DNA of 64,000 nucleotides, taken from the NCBI RefSeq assembly GCF_039592695.1, contig NZ_JBBUTK010000002.1, positions 310,001-374,000 on the forward strand. The letters run 5' to 3'. Under the pieces are notes generated by a model, which made no database searches, had not been told where the DNA came from, and saw only the letters and a program-made list of their open reading frames with translations. Made by a program: the position numbers and the translations under genes. This document shows, piece by piece, positions 17,809-25,245 of this stretch. Positions within the stretch are counted from its first letter, which is position 1. Every line of letters starts with the position of its first letter. The stretch comes from Flagellimonas_A sp039592695 (GTDB taxonomy: Bacteria; Bacteroidota; Bacteroidia; Flavobacteriales; Flavobacteriaceae).

Positions 17809-18552
17809 TTAAAGCGCATGGCCAACCGTATGGCCACCTGCTACGTTGATTGTTTCTCCTGTAATAAAATCAGCCGTTGCCAAATAGTAGGCTGCTTCCG
17901 CTATTTCTTCTGCCTCTCCAATTCGATTGAGCAGGTGCAGACCAGCAAGGCTATCGGCATCCTCAACACCTATTTTACCCTGTAAAGGACTTCTAATGAT
18001 ACCAGGTGCAATGGTATTGAATTTGATATTGTTCTTGCCAAACTCCGCGGCCAATTGACGCGAAAGGGCATGAATGGCTCCTTTACTGGTAATTGGGGCA
18101 GTGGCCGGAAAGCCGGCAATAGCATGATCCACCAGTACAGTCCCTATGTTGATGACTGCTCCACTGTTTTGTTTTATCATTTGCGGAACTGCAGCCTGAG
18201 TCGTGAAAAAAGTTCCTTTCAAGTTAACGTTCCAAAAAAGATCAAGGTCATCTTCGGCCACCTCAAGAAAGGGTTTGGGTTGAAAAACCCCGGCGTTGTT
18301 GATAAGGATATCTATGCTGCCGAATTTTTCAAGGGCCAGATTTACGAGCTTTTGTCCTGTTTCTTTTTTGCTGATATCACCTACCATAAGGATGGCATTG
18401 GTTGGTGATCCCATGGAATGAAATGCTGCTTTGAGATTCTCTTCGTTGGAGGAATTCATGACTACATTACTACCTTTTGTAATAAAGTAGGCCGCTATGG
18501 CTTCTCCCAGTCCTGATGAGGCTCCTGTAATAATTACCGTTTTGTCTTTCAT
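17809..18552 (-). CDS. SDR-family protein lacking the catalytic Tyr
   Basis: 247 residues with a clear Rossmann fold: TGASSGLG (9-16), NNAG (LINNAGVFQ) and a C-terminal GETINVAGGHTVGH. At the usual YxxxK position the sequence is PITSK (within TAPITSKGAIHALSRQL): the Lys is kept, the Tyr is replaced by Pro, and the Ser position reads NIGTVL. It is therefore either an SDR with altered chemistry or a non-oxidoreductase member. It overlaps the tautomerase gene by 4 bases. Confidence 0.9.
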   Translation of the reverse strand: MKDKTVIITGASSGLGEAIAAYFITKGSNVVMNSSNEENLKAAFHSMGSPTNAILMVGDISKKETGQKLVNLALEKFGSIDILINNAGVFQPKPFLEVAEDDLDLFWNVNLKGTFFTTQAAVPQMIKQNSGAVINIGTVLVDHAIAGFPATAPITSKGAIHALSRQLAAEFGKNNIKFNTIAPGIIRSPLQGKIGVEDADSLAGLHLLNRIGEAEEIAEAAYYLATADFITGETINVAGGHTVGHAL

Positions 18553-18752
18553 GATTTGAATTTTTTAGAATTTGAATATTGTTTGGCATCAACTCCCCAA
18601 TTATCAATGGGGATTTCATCAATAACCACATGGGTGGTCTGAGGGTTCTTGTCCAATACGTCAACCAACAGTTGGGTGGCCCCTAAAATCAATTGACGCT
18701 TTTGCTCTTTGGTTACGTTTTCATCGGTAACCTTAATGTTGATATATGGCAT
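18549..18752 (-). CDS. 4-oxalocrotonate tautomerase family protein
   Basis: 67 residues, the size of 4-OT subunits. Pro follows the initiator Met (MPYINIKVTDENVT), and Pro1 is the catalytic base in the family; the usual helix (KRQLILGATQLLVDVL) and a second strand (TTHVVIDEIPIDNWGV) follow. It is the first gene of the SDR/NTF2/amidohydrolase/ABM unit and overlaps the SDR gene by 4 bases, so the two are probably translationally coupled. Confidence 0.92.
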   Translation of the reverse strand: MPYINIKVTDENVTKEQKRQLILGATQLLVDVLDKNPQTTHVVIDEIPIDNWGVDAKQYSNSKKFKS

Positions 18753-18829
18753 CTTCTAAAATGTTGAATTATGCCACAAAGTTGAAGTGAAAATTGCCTG
18801 TGGGTAAGGACGTATGTCACCATTTTAGA

Positions 18830-18843
18830 GTGAGGTATATCAC
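18830..18843. promoter_or_regulatory. CRP-type site upstream of tautomerase operon
   Basis: GTGA-GGTATA-TCAC is a perfect classic GTGA-N6-TCAC palindrome. Twenty-odd bases to its left GTATGTCACCATT partly repeats GTATATCACAATC. It lies between a Crp/Fnr gene and the tautomerase operon, about 80 bases before the tautomerase start. Confidence 0.45.
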
Positions 18844-18868
18844 AATCGTTGAGGTAAGGGATATCGAT

Positions 18869-19432
18869 TCACGAGTCTAGTCTGCTCAGGGTTTCCCTGG
18901 AGACACCCAAATAGGAAGCGATGAGCTTTTTTGGAACCCTTTGAAAAAGTTTGGGGTACTGTTCCAGAAGCAGGTCGTAACGTTCCTTGGCCGAATTTTT
19001 TAAAAGGGAAAGAATCCTGTTTTGGAGCGCGATGCGACCGAATTTACTTTTTTTGGACCAAAACCGCTCCATTTTATGCATTTGTGCAGTAAGCTTATCT
19101 CGATTTTCAAAAGATATGTAGAGCAACTCGCAATTTTCCAAACAGTCGATATAAATTTTTGAGGGAGTCTGTTTTACGAATGATTCGTAATCTGTGATCC
19201 ACCAATGCTCCATGGCAAAACGAAGAATGTGTTCTTTGCCATTGTCATCTAAAAAATAACTTTTGACACATCCTTTAAGTATCCAATATTCCTTTTTGAC
19301 GAACTCGCCCTCCTGCACAAGATATTGATGCTTGCGCTTTTTGATTGGTTCAAAATGGCTTAAAACAAATTCGAATTCGTCATCCGTAAGATCAATGATT
19401 TCTTCTATATGTTGCCGCAGAGGATGTATCAT
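18869..19432 (-). CDS. Crp/Fnr family transcriptional regulator (second)
   Basis: 187 residues from the Met at 19432; the frame continues upstream but that would overlap the sterol desaturase gene. A cNMP-binding-like barrel (about 10-115, KKRKHQYLVQEGEFVKKEYWILKGCVKSYF) is followed by a helical C-terminus with a winged HTH remnant (PKKLIASYLGVSRETLSRL) near the end. This is the common Bacteroidota Crp type with a short C-terminus. Its likely target is the palindrome just downstream. Confidence 0.88.
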   Translation of the reverse strand: MIHPLRQHIEEIIDLTDDEFEFVLSHFEPIKKRKHQYLVQEGEFVKKEYWILKGCVKSYFLDDNGKEHILRFAMEHWWITDYESFVKQTPSKIYIDCLENCELLYISFENRDKLTAQMHKMERFWSKKSKFGRIALQNRILSLLKNSAKERYDLLLEQYPKLFQRVPKKLIASYLGVSRETLSRLDS

Positions 19433-19470
19433 TCCTAAGTACAGAAAACCTGTTATCAGTAGCAATTTAA

Positions 19471-20343
19471 TTATTTCCTTCTGGAAAACCCATACACCAA
19501 TTGCCTCCAAAAGGTTTTGGGCATTTTATCATCCCCGGGATACCCCAATGTGATTTTGCCTCCATCTTCAGGAATGTAATTGGTCCTAAAAAGATAGTCC
19601 CAAAGGCTGAGGCTAAGTCCAAAGTTCACCGCATATTTTCCTTCCGGAAGCACATAAGAATGATGGTACAGATGCATCACGGGATTGTTAAAGATATATT
19701 TCAACGGCCCATAAGTGAGCTTGATGTTGGCATGGTTTAGATGCCCAATGGCGATTGCGGCAAAATGCACAACATAGGCCTGTTCGGGCTCAAAGCCGCC
19801 CAAAAGCATGATTCCAAGGGTCTTCAAGGGTTTGTATAGAATGTTTTCCATCCAGTGGTAACGCAAATGGGCGGCAAACCCCATTTCTTTGACACTATGG
19901 TGTACTTGGTGAAACCGCCAAAAAAGTGGCACTCTGTGCAAGGCGATATGAGTGAGCCACTGCACAAAATCCAACAGTACAAAGAAGACCAACAGTTGTG
20001 CCCATAAGGGCCATGGGGAAAAATCGATAATGGCCAAACTTTGTTGGGTGATGCTAAGGTCAGAAAAGAACACTTCAAAAATGTTGTACACTCCTTGGAT
20101 GATGATGGCGAAAATGAAGAAGTTGAAAAACATGTAGAAGGCGTCCAACCAAAAATCTTTTCTGAAAACGGACTGCTCTTTACGCCACGGAAAAACGATT
20201 TCCAACAACCAAACCAGCAATGAAATAGCAATCAACCCCCAAAAATAATTGGTGTACCAAGGCACTTCAAACACAACGGATTTATAGGTGTAATTCACCG
20301 TGCCTGTAAATCCTTTGATAAATGCATCTAAATACGTTTCCAT
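19471..20343 (-). CDS. Sterol desaturase / fatty acid hydroxylase family protein
   Basis: 290 residues, integral membrane di-iron oxygenase. Several membrane helices, and the histidine boxes HIALH (132-136), HQVHH (145-149) and HLYHH (224-228). Members hydroxylate or desaturate sterols, fatty acids or carotenoids. The substrate is not deducible. It precedes the second Crp/Fnr gene by 38 bases on the same strand. Confidence 0.93.
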   Translation of the reverse strand: METYLDAFIKGFTGTVNYTYKSVVFEVPWYTNYFWGLIAISLLVWLLEIVFPWRKEQSVFRKDFWLDAFYMFFNFFIFAIIIQGVYNIFEVFFSDLSITQQSLAIIDFSPWPLWAQLLVFFVLLDFVQWLTHIALHRVPLFWRFHQVHHSVKEMGFAAHLRYHWMENILYKPLKTLGIMLLGGFEPEQAYVVHFAAIAIGHLNHANIKLTYGPLKYIFNNPVMHLYHHSYVLPEGKYAVNFGLSLSLWDYLFRTNYIPEDGGKITLGYPGDDKMPKTFWRQLVYGFSRRK

Positions 20344-20385
20344 TAAACCGTGTTGTCATTTCTGTATGTCACCCTAAGCGCACCT

Positions 20386-20412
20386 TGCCTACCGGCAGGA
20401 TCGGCAGGTAGA
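20386..20412. repeat. REP-like dyad
   Basis: CTACCGGCAGGATCGGCAGGTAG has complementary ends (CTACC/GGTAG) and an internal GGCAGG repeat. Short dyads built from CCTGCCGGCAGG units are frequent between Bacteroidota genes. It lies between the cytochrome and sterol desaturase genes and may act as a terminator or REP element. Confidence 0.4.
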
Positions 20413-20426
20413 AATGAAAAAGTTCG

Positions 20427-20891
20427 CTACTGTTCCAATTCATACCACTCGACATCAGTCAGGTTTTGCCGCCGCCCCTTTTTTCCTGGGCCATAGTTTT
20501 TTGCCAAATAGGCAACAATCAGTTCACGGTTCTTGCCCAAATCCCACAGGTTTTGGGTCTCTTGCATCCAAGTGATAGTGGCATCCCACCCCTTGGCGCT
20601 CAATTTATTTTGGGTCACCAAATTTGCAGAATGGCAACTGGTACAGTTTTGAATGACCAACTGCATGCCGTTATCATCGACAAAACCTGTAGCTACATGA
20701 ATACCATTTTCAACTTTGTCGAAATCATCAGGTGTAACTTCCAAAACTTCGATTGTTTTTGGTTTTTTCCTTAGGATTTCTGGGTGGGAGTTGAAGTAAA
20801 ATAGTCCACCAAAAAATACCAAGAGCAATAAAATGAAACCCCAGAGGGCCTTGTAAACCATCGAAACCTGCTTTTCAAAAGGTGTTTTCAT
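20427..20891 (-). CDS. Membrane-anchored c-type cytochrome, sulfite oxidase partner
   Basis: 154 residues with one N-terminal membrane helix (about 13-33) and a single haem c motif CTSCH (83-87). The remaining fold is small; Met residues after the motif (TWMQET) could give the sixth ligand. It follows the sulfite oxidase gene by one base, so it is almost certainly the electron acceptor subunit (SorB-like), passing electrons from sulfite to the respiratory chain. Confidence 0.92.
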   Translation of the reverse strand: MKTPFEKQVSMVYKALWGFILLLLVFFGGLFYFNSHPEILRKKPKTIEVLEVTPDDFDKVENGIHVATGFVDDNGMQLVIQNCTSCHSANLVTQNKLSAKGWDATITWMQETQNLWDLGKNRELIVAYLAKNYGPGKKGRRQNLTDVEWYELEQ

Positions 20892-20892
20892 G

Positions 20893-22113
20893 TTACACCA
20901 CTTTTACTGCGATTCGATGACAGGCATTGTTCAAATATCCTTTGGGATTCCAACCGGGCAACACCATGGGCTGGCTTTTTCTTCGGCTATCTGTGGCCCG
21001 AGCCCATACCTCGTAATACCCCTTTTTTGGGAAGATTACTTGTGCCTTGAAATGCTGCCACGCTAAGCGATTGGTAGGTTTTGACAAGGTGCATGAACGC
21101 CACGTGCTTCCAAAATCAATGGAATACTCCACTTTGGAAACTTCCAGCTCCCCGGCCCAAGCATGGCCGTTGATGTTCAACGATTTTTTATTGGTCAGCA
21201 TAGCACCAGATTTCGGATGGGTGATCAATGATTTCACGGGCATCGATTCAATGATGCACATGTTTTCGTCGTCAACCTTGCTGCCAGGGGCAACCGTTTC
21301 GCAAGGCACCCTATACGAGGTGCCTCCCATTTTGGAACCATCGTGCACTTTGTTGCGTACACTGATCCGGTTCACCCATTTTCCTGAAGCCGATGCCGGC
21401 CAGCCACCGCAGACCAAACGTAACGGAAAACCGTGTGCCAAGGGAATAGCATCTCCATTCATTTTAAAAGCCAAAAGGGTCTCGTCTTGCAGTGCCTTTG
21501 CCATCGGAACCCCCCTTGAAATGGGTTCTTTGTTGGGGTCACCGCTTAAATGGGTATCGACAGCGTGATAGCCAATATAGACCGCACCAGACGTAATGCC
21601 GACGTCCTCTAAAACATCGAGTAGGCGAATGCCTGTCCATTCAGCACAAGAGACTGCACCGACCGTCCATTGGTTGCCCTTCGCTGGTGGATTAAACTCT
21701 GCTCTGCCGTTACCGCCGCATTCCAACGTCAGTTGATAGGTATGGGTTTTAAATTTCGATTTCAATTCTTGAAGTGTGTATGTTTTTGACCGATTTACTG
21801 CTTCTCCATCAATAGTCAATGACCATGTATTAGCGTCAATATTGGTTGGAATTTTTCCGTTATTGCGAATGAACATGTATTTGTTGGGGGTTACCGCATC
21901 GTTTAATAAGTGGGCCTTGGCCTCAATGTTCCATGGGCGGTCGTTGAGCACGGTCATTTCAGAATCCTTCTTGAACATTTTGAAAGGGTCAGGGTCTTGC
22001 AAGGCAAGGGGAATATAGGTTTCTGGAATTTTCTTGCCAAAAACAATGGGTGCGCCAAGCATACTGCCCATGGCCGTTAAAGAAAGAGTGCCCGTAAATT
22101 TTCTTCTATCCAT
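20893..22113 (-). CDS. Molybdopterin-dependent sulfite oxidase/dehydrogenase
   Basis: 406 residues. It starts MDRRKFTGTLSL, a twin-arginine export signal. The Moco domain contains LTLECGGNGR with the Mo-ligand Cys132, and GVSC/AEWTG-type segments; the C-terminal dimer domain (about 285-400) has the Ig-like pattern (KVEYSIDFGSTWRSC). It belongs to the SorA/SoxC/YedY superfamily, closest in layout to sulfite dehydrogenases. It is followed by a cytochrome c gene and diverges from the YeeE genes. Confidence 0.94.
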   Translation of the reverse strand: MDRRKFTGTLSLTAMGSMLGAPIVFGKKIPETYIPLALQDPDPFKMFKKDSEMTVLNDRPWNIEAKAHLLNDAVTPNKYMFIRNNGKIPTNIDANTWSLTIDGEAVNRSKTYTLQELKSKFKTHTYQLTLECGGNGRAEFNPPAKGNQWTVGAVSCAEWTGIRLLDVLEDVGITSGAVYIGYHAVDTHLSGDPNKEPISRGVPMAKALQDETLLAFKMNGDAIPLAHGFPLRLVCGGWPASASGKWVNRISVRNKVHDGSKMGGTSYRVPCETVAPGSKVDDENMCIIESMPVKSLITHPKSGAMLTNKKSLNINGHAWAGELEVSKVEYSIDFGSTWRSCTLSKPTNRLAWQHFKAQVIFPKKGYYEVWARATDSRRKSQPMVLPGWNPKGYLNNACHRIAVKVV

Positions 22114-22131
22114 ATACGAAACCAGTCAGGT

Positions 22132-22139
22132 TAAATATA
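22132..22139 (-). promoter_or_regulatory. Possible -7 box for sulfite oxidase gene
   Basis: On the minus strand this reads TATATTTA, one mismatch from TAnnTTTG. Its end lies 37.5 bp from the centre of the palindrome at 22162-22177, nearly mirroring the YeeE side. Confidence 0.35.
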
Positions 22140-22161
22140 AGGGTTATTGGCAAACATGTCA

Positions 22162-22177
22162 TGTAACTGATGTTACA
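22162..22177. promoter_or_regulatory. Perfect palindrome in divergent promoter (Crp/Fnr-type)
   Basis: TGTAACTGATGTTACA has perfectly complementary 6-bp arms around TGAT. It sits between the divergent sulfite oxidase and YeeE genes and matches the site at 13718 in 10 of 12 arm bases. Confidence 0.6.
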
Positions 22178-22198
22178 CAAATTCGATTACATTTAGTG

Positions 22199-22206
22199 TT
22201 ACTTTG
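22199..22206 (+). promoter_or_regulatory. Possible -7 box for YeeE genes
   Basis: TTACTTTG differs from TAnnTTTG at one base. Its end is 36.5 bp from the centre of the palindrome, the same spacing as before the dioxygenase gene. Confidence 0.4.
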
Positions 22207-22230
22207 AAAAACGGATGTATGGAAGTATTT

Positions 22231-22776
22231 ATGAAACCATGGCCGTGGTACGTGGGTGGGCCATTGATAGCCCTCACCATGGCGGTACTCATTTTGTTGG
22301 GAAAACGATTCGGGATGTCATCCAACCTCAGAACACTTTGCACCATAGCTGGGGGGAATAAGGCTGCTGCCTTTTTTCAATTTGATTGGAAGGCCCAGCG
22401 TTGGAACTTGATGGTCGCCTTGGGGGTGTTGCTGGGCGGATTTATCGCCAAAAACTATCTCACAGCAGACGAAGCCGTACTCATTAACCCAAAATCACAA
22501 GAAAAGTTACAACAACTCGGTTTTTCAAGTGCTGGGGAAGCCTATATGCCGGAAGAATTTTTTGCCATTGAAGCGTTGGCAGAGCCCAAGGTATGGGCGA
22601 TATTATTGATTGGAGGTTTTTTGGTGGGTTTTGGGGCACGCTATGCAGGTGGTTGCACCTCTGGGCATGCCATTTCGGGCTTGAGCAACCTGCAGTTGCC
22701 CTCGTTGATTGCGGTAATCGGCTTTTTTGTCGGCGGTTTGGTGATGGTGCATTTTTTGTTTCCCTTGATATTTTAA
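22231..22776 (+). CDS. YeeE/YedE family sulfur transporter, first half
   Basis: 181 residues from ATG 22231 (preceded by GGAAG; an in-frame TTG 27 bases earlier is less likely). Several membrane helices, and the conserved thiosulfate-channel Cys in ARYAGGCTSGHAISG. In Bacteroidota the transporter is often split in two genes, as here with the next gene 4 bases on. YeeE proteins conduct thiosulfate or related sulfur species across the inner membrane. The divergent sulfite oxidase supports a sulfur-oxidation role. Confidence 0.92.
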   Translation: MKPWPWYVGGPLIALTMAVLILLGKRFGMSSNLRTLCTIAGGNKAAAFFQFDWKAQRWNLMVALGVLLGGFIAKNYLTADEAVLINPKSQEKLQQLGFSSAGEAYMPEEFFAIEALAEPKVWAILLIGGFLVGFGARYAGGCTSGHAISGLSNLQLPSLIAVIGFFVGGLVMVHFLFPLIF

Positions 22777-22780
22777 ACGA

Positions 22781-23194
22781 ATGAAGCGTATTATCTATTT
22801 GGTGGTCGGCGTGTTTTTTGGCATTGTACTTTTTAAATCGGAAGCGGCATCGTGGTTCCGAATTTATGAAATGTTCCAGTTCGACAGTTTTCACATGTAC
22901 GGTATAATGGGCTCCGCTTTGGTCTTGGGGGTGGTGTTTACCCAAATGGTGAAGCGCACGAGGGCAAAATCAATTTTTGGTGAGCAAATCGTTATTACGG
23001 ATAAGGATAAATCCTTTTGGCGTTATGCCATTGGGGGAACGTTGTTCGGCCTGGGGTGGGCCTTGGCCGGGGCATGCCCCGGCCCCATGTATGTTTTGGC
23101 GGGAGCGGGATTTTGGCCCATATTGATTGTCATTTTCGCCGCCCTCTTGGGTACATTCGTTTATGGGCTTCTAAAACCAAAATTGCCGCATTAG
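22781..23194 (+). CDS. YeeE/YedE family sulfur transporter, second half (DUF6691-like)
   Basis: 137 residues with four membrane helices and the conserved Cys in GWALAGACPGPMYVLAGAG. It is the second half of the split YeeE channel; the two Cys motifs together line the sulfur path in full-length homologues. It starts 4 bases after the first half ends. Confidence 0.92.
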   Translation: MKRIIYLVVGVFFGIVLFKSEAASWFRIYEMFQFDSFHMYGIMGSALVLGVVFTQMVKRTRAKSIFGEQIVITDKDKSFWRYAIGGTLFGLGWALAGACPGPMYVLAGAGFWPILIVIFAALLGTFVYGLLKPKLPH

Positions 23195-23311
23195 GCATGA
23201 AGCATAAAATTGCATCACACACTGTTTTTGTTGCAAAACAACGATAATCATTTTTCAGTCTGATGAAAGATGTTAGATTTGCGGAGTTCTCCGAGTCTTA
23301 AACTTCAACTC

Positions 23312-23710
23312 ATGAAGCTTAACATTTGTATCATCGACGACGATTTGGTTTCGCAATTTGCCACTCAATATTGCATCGAGCAATATGACGGTGATTTCAA
23401 TATTACATCGTGCGGCAGTGCCGAAGAAGGATTGATGTATTGTGCCAAGCTTATTGAAAACAAAGATGAATTGCCCAACATCATCTTTCTGGATTTGGTC
23501 ATGGGTGATATGGATGGATGGGCCTTTTTGGAAAACCTCAAGCTCATTGCCGAAGGGCATCGACAACCTGAAGTTTATGTGCTCTCAGCCTTCACCAATT
23601 CAAAAGACCGGGCCATCGCCAAAGAAAACCCTTTAATTGCAGGCTATTTTGACAAGCCTTTGACCAATACCAGCCTGAATAAGGTTTTTGAGAAGAAACT
23701 GAGCAAATAG
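23312..23710 (+). CDS. Single-domain response regulator
   Basis: 132 residues from the Met at 23312 (the longer frame adds 14 non-conserved residues). Receiver domain only: acidic pocket Asp8-10 (IIDDD), phospho-acceptor Asp61 (FLDLVMGDMDG), switch Ser in VLSAF and Lys in YFDKP. No output domain, so it works as a phospho-relay or protein-binding switch. No cognate kinase is in the window. Confidence 0.9.
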   Translation: MKLNICIIDDDLVSQFATQYCIEQYDGDFNITSCGSAEEGLMYCAKLIENKDELPNIIFLDLVMGDMDGWAFLENLKLIAEGHRQPEVYVLSAFTNSKDRAIAKENPLIAGYFDKPLTNTSLNKVFEKKLSK

Positions 23711-23763
23711 ACTGTCGGTCGTTAAGGCAGAATCCATAAATAACATATTTTTGCTATTTCTTT

Positions 23764-23835
23764 GGCCCCGTAGTTCAATGGATAGAATAGAAGTTTCCTA
23801 AACTTTAGATGCAAGTTCGATTCTTGCCGGGGCTA
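23764..23835 (+). tRNA. tRNA-Arg (CCT)
   Basis: 72-nt cloverleaf. Acceptor GGCCCCG (23764-23770) pairs with CGGGGCT (23828-23834, one G-U), discriminator A. The anticodon arm AAGTT-TCCTA-AACTT carries CCT (Arg). T-arm GCAAGTTCGATTCTTGC. CCA not encoded. Confidence 0.95.
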
Positions 23836-23865
23836 CTTTTCTTATTTTAGAGGTAAAATCCTGCC

Positions 23866-24306
23866 ATGCAAGCTAAAATCAAAAACGTTTTTATCCAAGG
23901 GGCTATTTCTCCTGAATTCATCGCAAACTCCATTGCCAAGCACCAGTCAAAGACACAGATTGGCGCCCATGATATTTTTTTGGGGCAGGTACGTGCCGAT
24001 GAGATAGATGGCAAAACAATTTCGGCGATTGAATACACGGCCTATGAAGAAATGGCCAACCAGAAATTCCATGAGGTTCGAGAAGCCACTTTTGAAAAGT
24101 TTGACCTGACCTGTATGCACATCTACCATAGTCTTGGCAAAGTGGCCGTAGGTGAAATCTGTTTGTTCGTTTTTGTTTCCTCTCCACATAGAAAGGAAGT
24201 TTTTGAAGCCTTGCACCATGTGGTGGAGGAAATCAAAAAAGAAGTTCCCGTTTTTGGAAAAGAGTTGTTCGAAGATGATTCGTTCCAGTGGAAAGTAAAC
24301 ACATAG
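23866..24306 (+). CDS. moaE: Molybdopterin synthase catalytic subunit MoaE
   Basis: 146 residues. Conserved MoaE segments: DIFLGQVRADEIDGKTISAIEYTAYEEMA, IYHSLGKVAVGE, VSSPHRKEVFEALHHVVEEIKKEVPVFGKE with the active Lys. The enzyme adds dithiolene sulfur from MoaD to precursor Z in molybdenum cofactor synthesis. It lies near moaC and a molybdenum sulfite oxidase gene. Confidence 0.95.
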   Translation: MQAKIKNVFIQGAISPEFIANSIAKHQSKTQIGAHDIFLGQVRADEIDGKTISAIEYTAYEEMANQKFHEVREATFEKFDLTCMHIYHSLGKVAVGEICLFVFVSSPHRKEVFEALHHVVEEIKKEVPVFGKELFEDDSFQWKVNT

Positions 24307-24339
24307 CCTGATAAAATTTTTATGATTGCTCTTTTGTAT

Positions 24340-24446
24340 AGACTATTTTTGATGCAGCATCAGGTAGAACTGACGATAGTAGCCGTAGCTACTTGAGGAA
24401 ATTCTCAACGCAATGATGCGCAAAGAGACATAGAAAAATAATTGAT
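24340..24446 (+). repeat. Interspersed imperfect-palindrome repeat, copy 2
   Basis: Starts AGACTATTTTTGATGCAG and ends GAAAAATAATTGATA. It aligns with copy 1 (9738-9849) at both ends and in the central GTAGCCGTAGCTAC block, but lacks the 19-bp inverted ends. It fills the moaE-moaC gap; its TATTTTTG matches a -7 box. Confidence 0.5.
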
Positions 24447-24469
24447 AAAGATAACAACAGGCTCTTCTC

Positions 24470-24895
24470 ATGGTCGATATCACCCAAAAAGAGAATACCC
24501 ATCGAACGGCAATCGCCCAAGCGATGGTCAAAGTAGGTTCCTCAGATACCATTAGGGCTATTGAAAACAAGACCGTTCCCAAGGGTGATGTGTTTGCCAT
24601 GAGCAAAGCAGCGGGATTTTTGGGCATCAAAAAGACCCCCGAACTATTGCCTGATTGCCATCCACTGCCGATTGAGTATGCCGGTATCGAGTACGAAATT
24701 GACGGATTGAACATCATTATCAAGGTCACTGTGAAGACGTTTTATAAAACCGGGGTAGAGGTTGAGGCCATGCACGGTGCCAGTGTGGTGGCATTGAATA
24801 TGTACGACATGCTGAAACCTATTGACAAAACTATTGAAATACAGCAGGTTAAGTTGTTGAAAAAAACTGGAGGAAAGTCTGATGTTGGCTTATAA
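24470..24895 (+). CDS. moaC: Cyclic pyranopterin monophosphate synthase MoaC
   Basis: 141 residues starting MVDITQKENTHRTAIAQA, slightly shorter at the N-terminus than the E. coli protein. Conserved LLPDCHPLPIEY and GVEVEAMHGASVVALNMYDMLKP segments carry the active-site residues. It catalyses precursor Z (cPMP) formation with MoaA. Separated from moaE by the interspersed repeat, so it may use a promoter in that repeat. Confidence 0.95.
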   Translation: MVDITQKENTHRTAIAQAMVKVGSSDTIRAIENKTVPKGDVFAMSKAAGFLGIKKTPELLPDCHPLPIEYAGIEYEIDGLNIIIKVTVKTFYKTGVEVEAMHGASVVALNMYDMLKPIDKTIEIQQVKLLKKTGGKSDVGL

Positions 24896-25245
24896 TTCGT
24901 TTTCTTCGCTGAACTATTGGGCGTATCTCCCATAGCCATAATTATTTTTCACTTTTTGTTGCACGTATTGTTTTTTTGATTTCTTTTGCGGCGTTTTTTA
25001 GCTGAACAATTGAAATTGGTTTCTTTGTTCGGGTCTTCGGCAGTGAGGAAGTCAATCGCCAAGACAGCCCTCAGATGGGGCAACCGAAAATTAAAGCTAG
25101 CTTCCGCTGTTTTATCTACGATTTTGGGTAGCCAACACCCCTATTTTTTTGTTCCCACAACAGAAAGACAGATTATTATTTGAGATGGAATAAACTTCAT
25201 GTTGCCATCACATTTACATAATAATCAAACTGCATTTTTACTTTA
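24896..25245. other. 350-base gene-free stretch
   Basis: No convincing gene is seen. One 65-codon frame (24986-25183, TTG start) has no recognisable features. The stretch ends in an AT-rich promoter region for the decarboxylase gene. Confidence 0.5.

Noticed and set aside
24986..25183. 65-codon frame between moaC and the decarboxylase gene
   Set aside because: TTG start, no recognisable motif or signal, odd composition; described as gene-free stretch.
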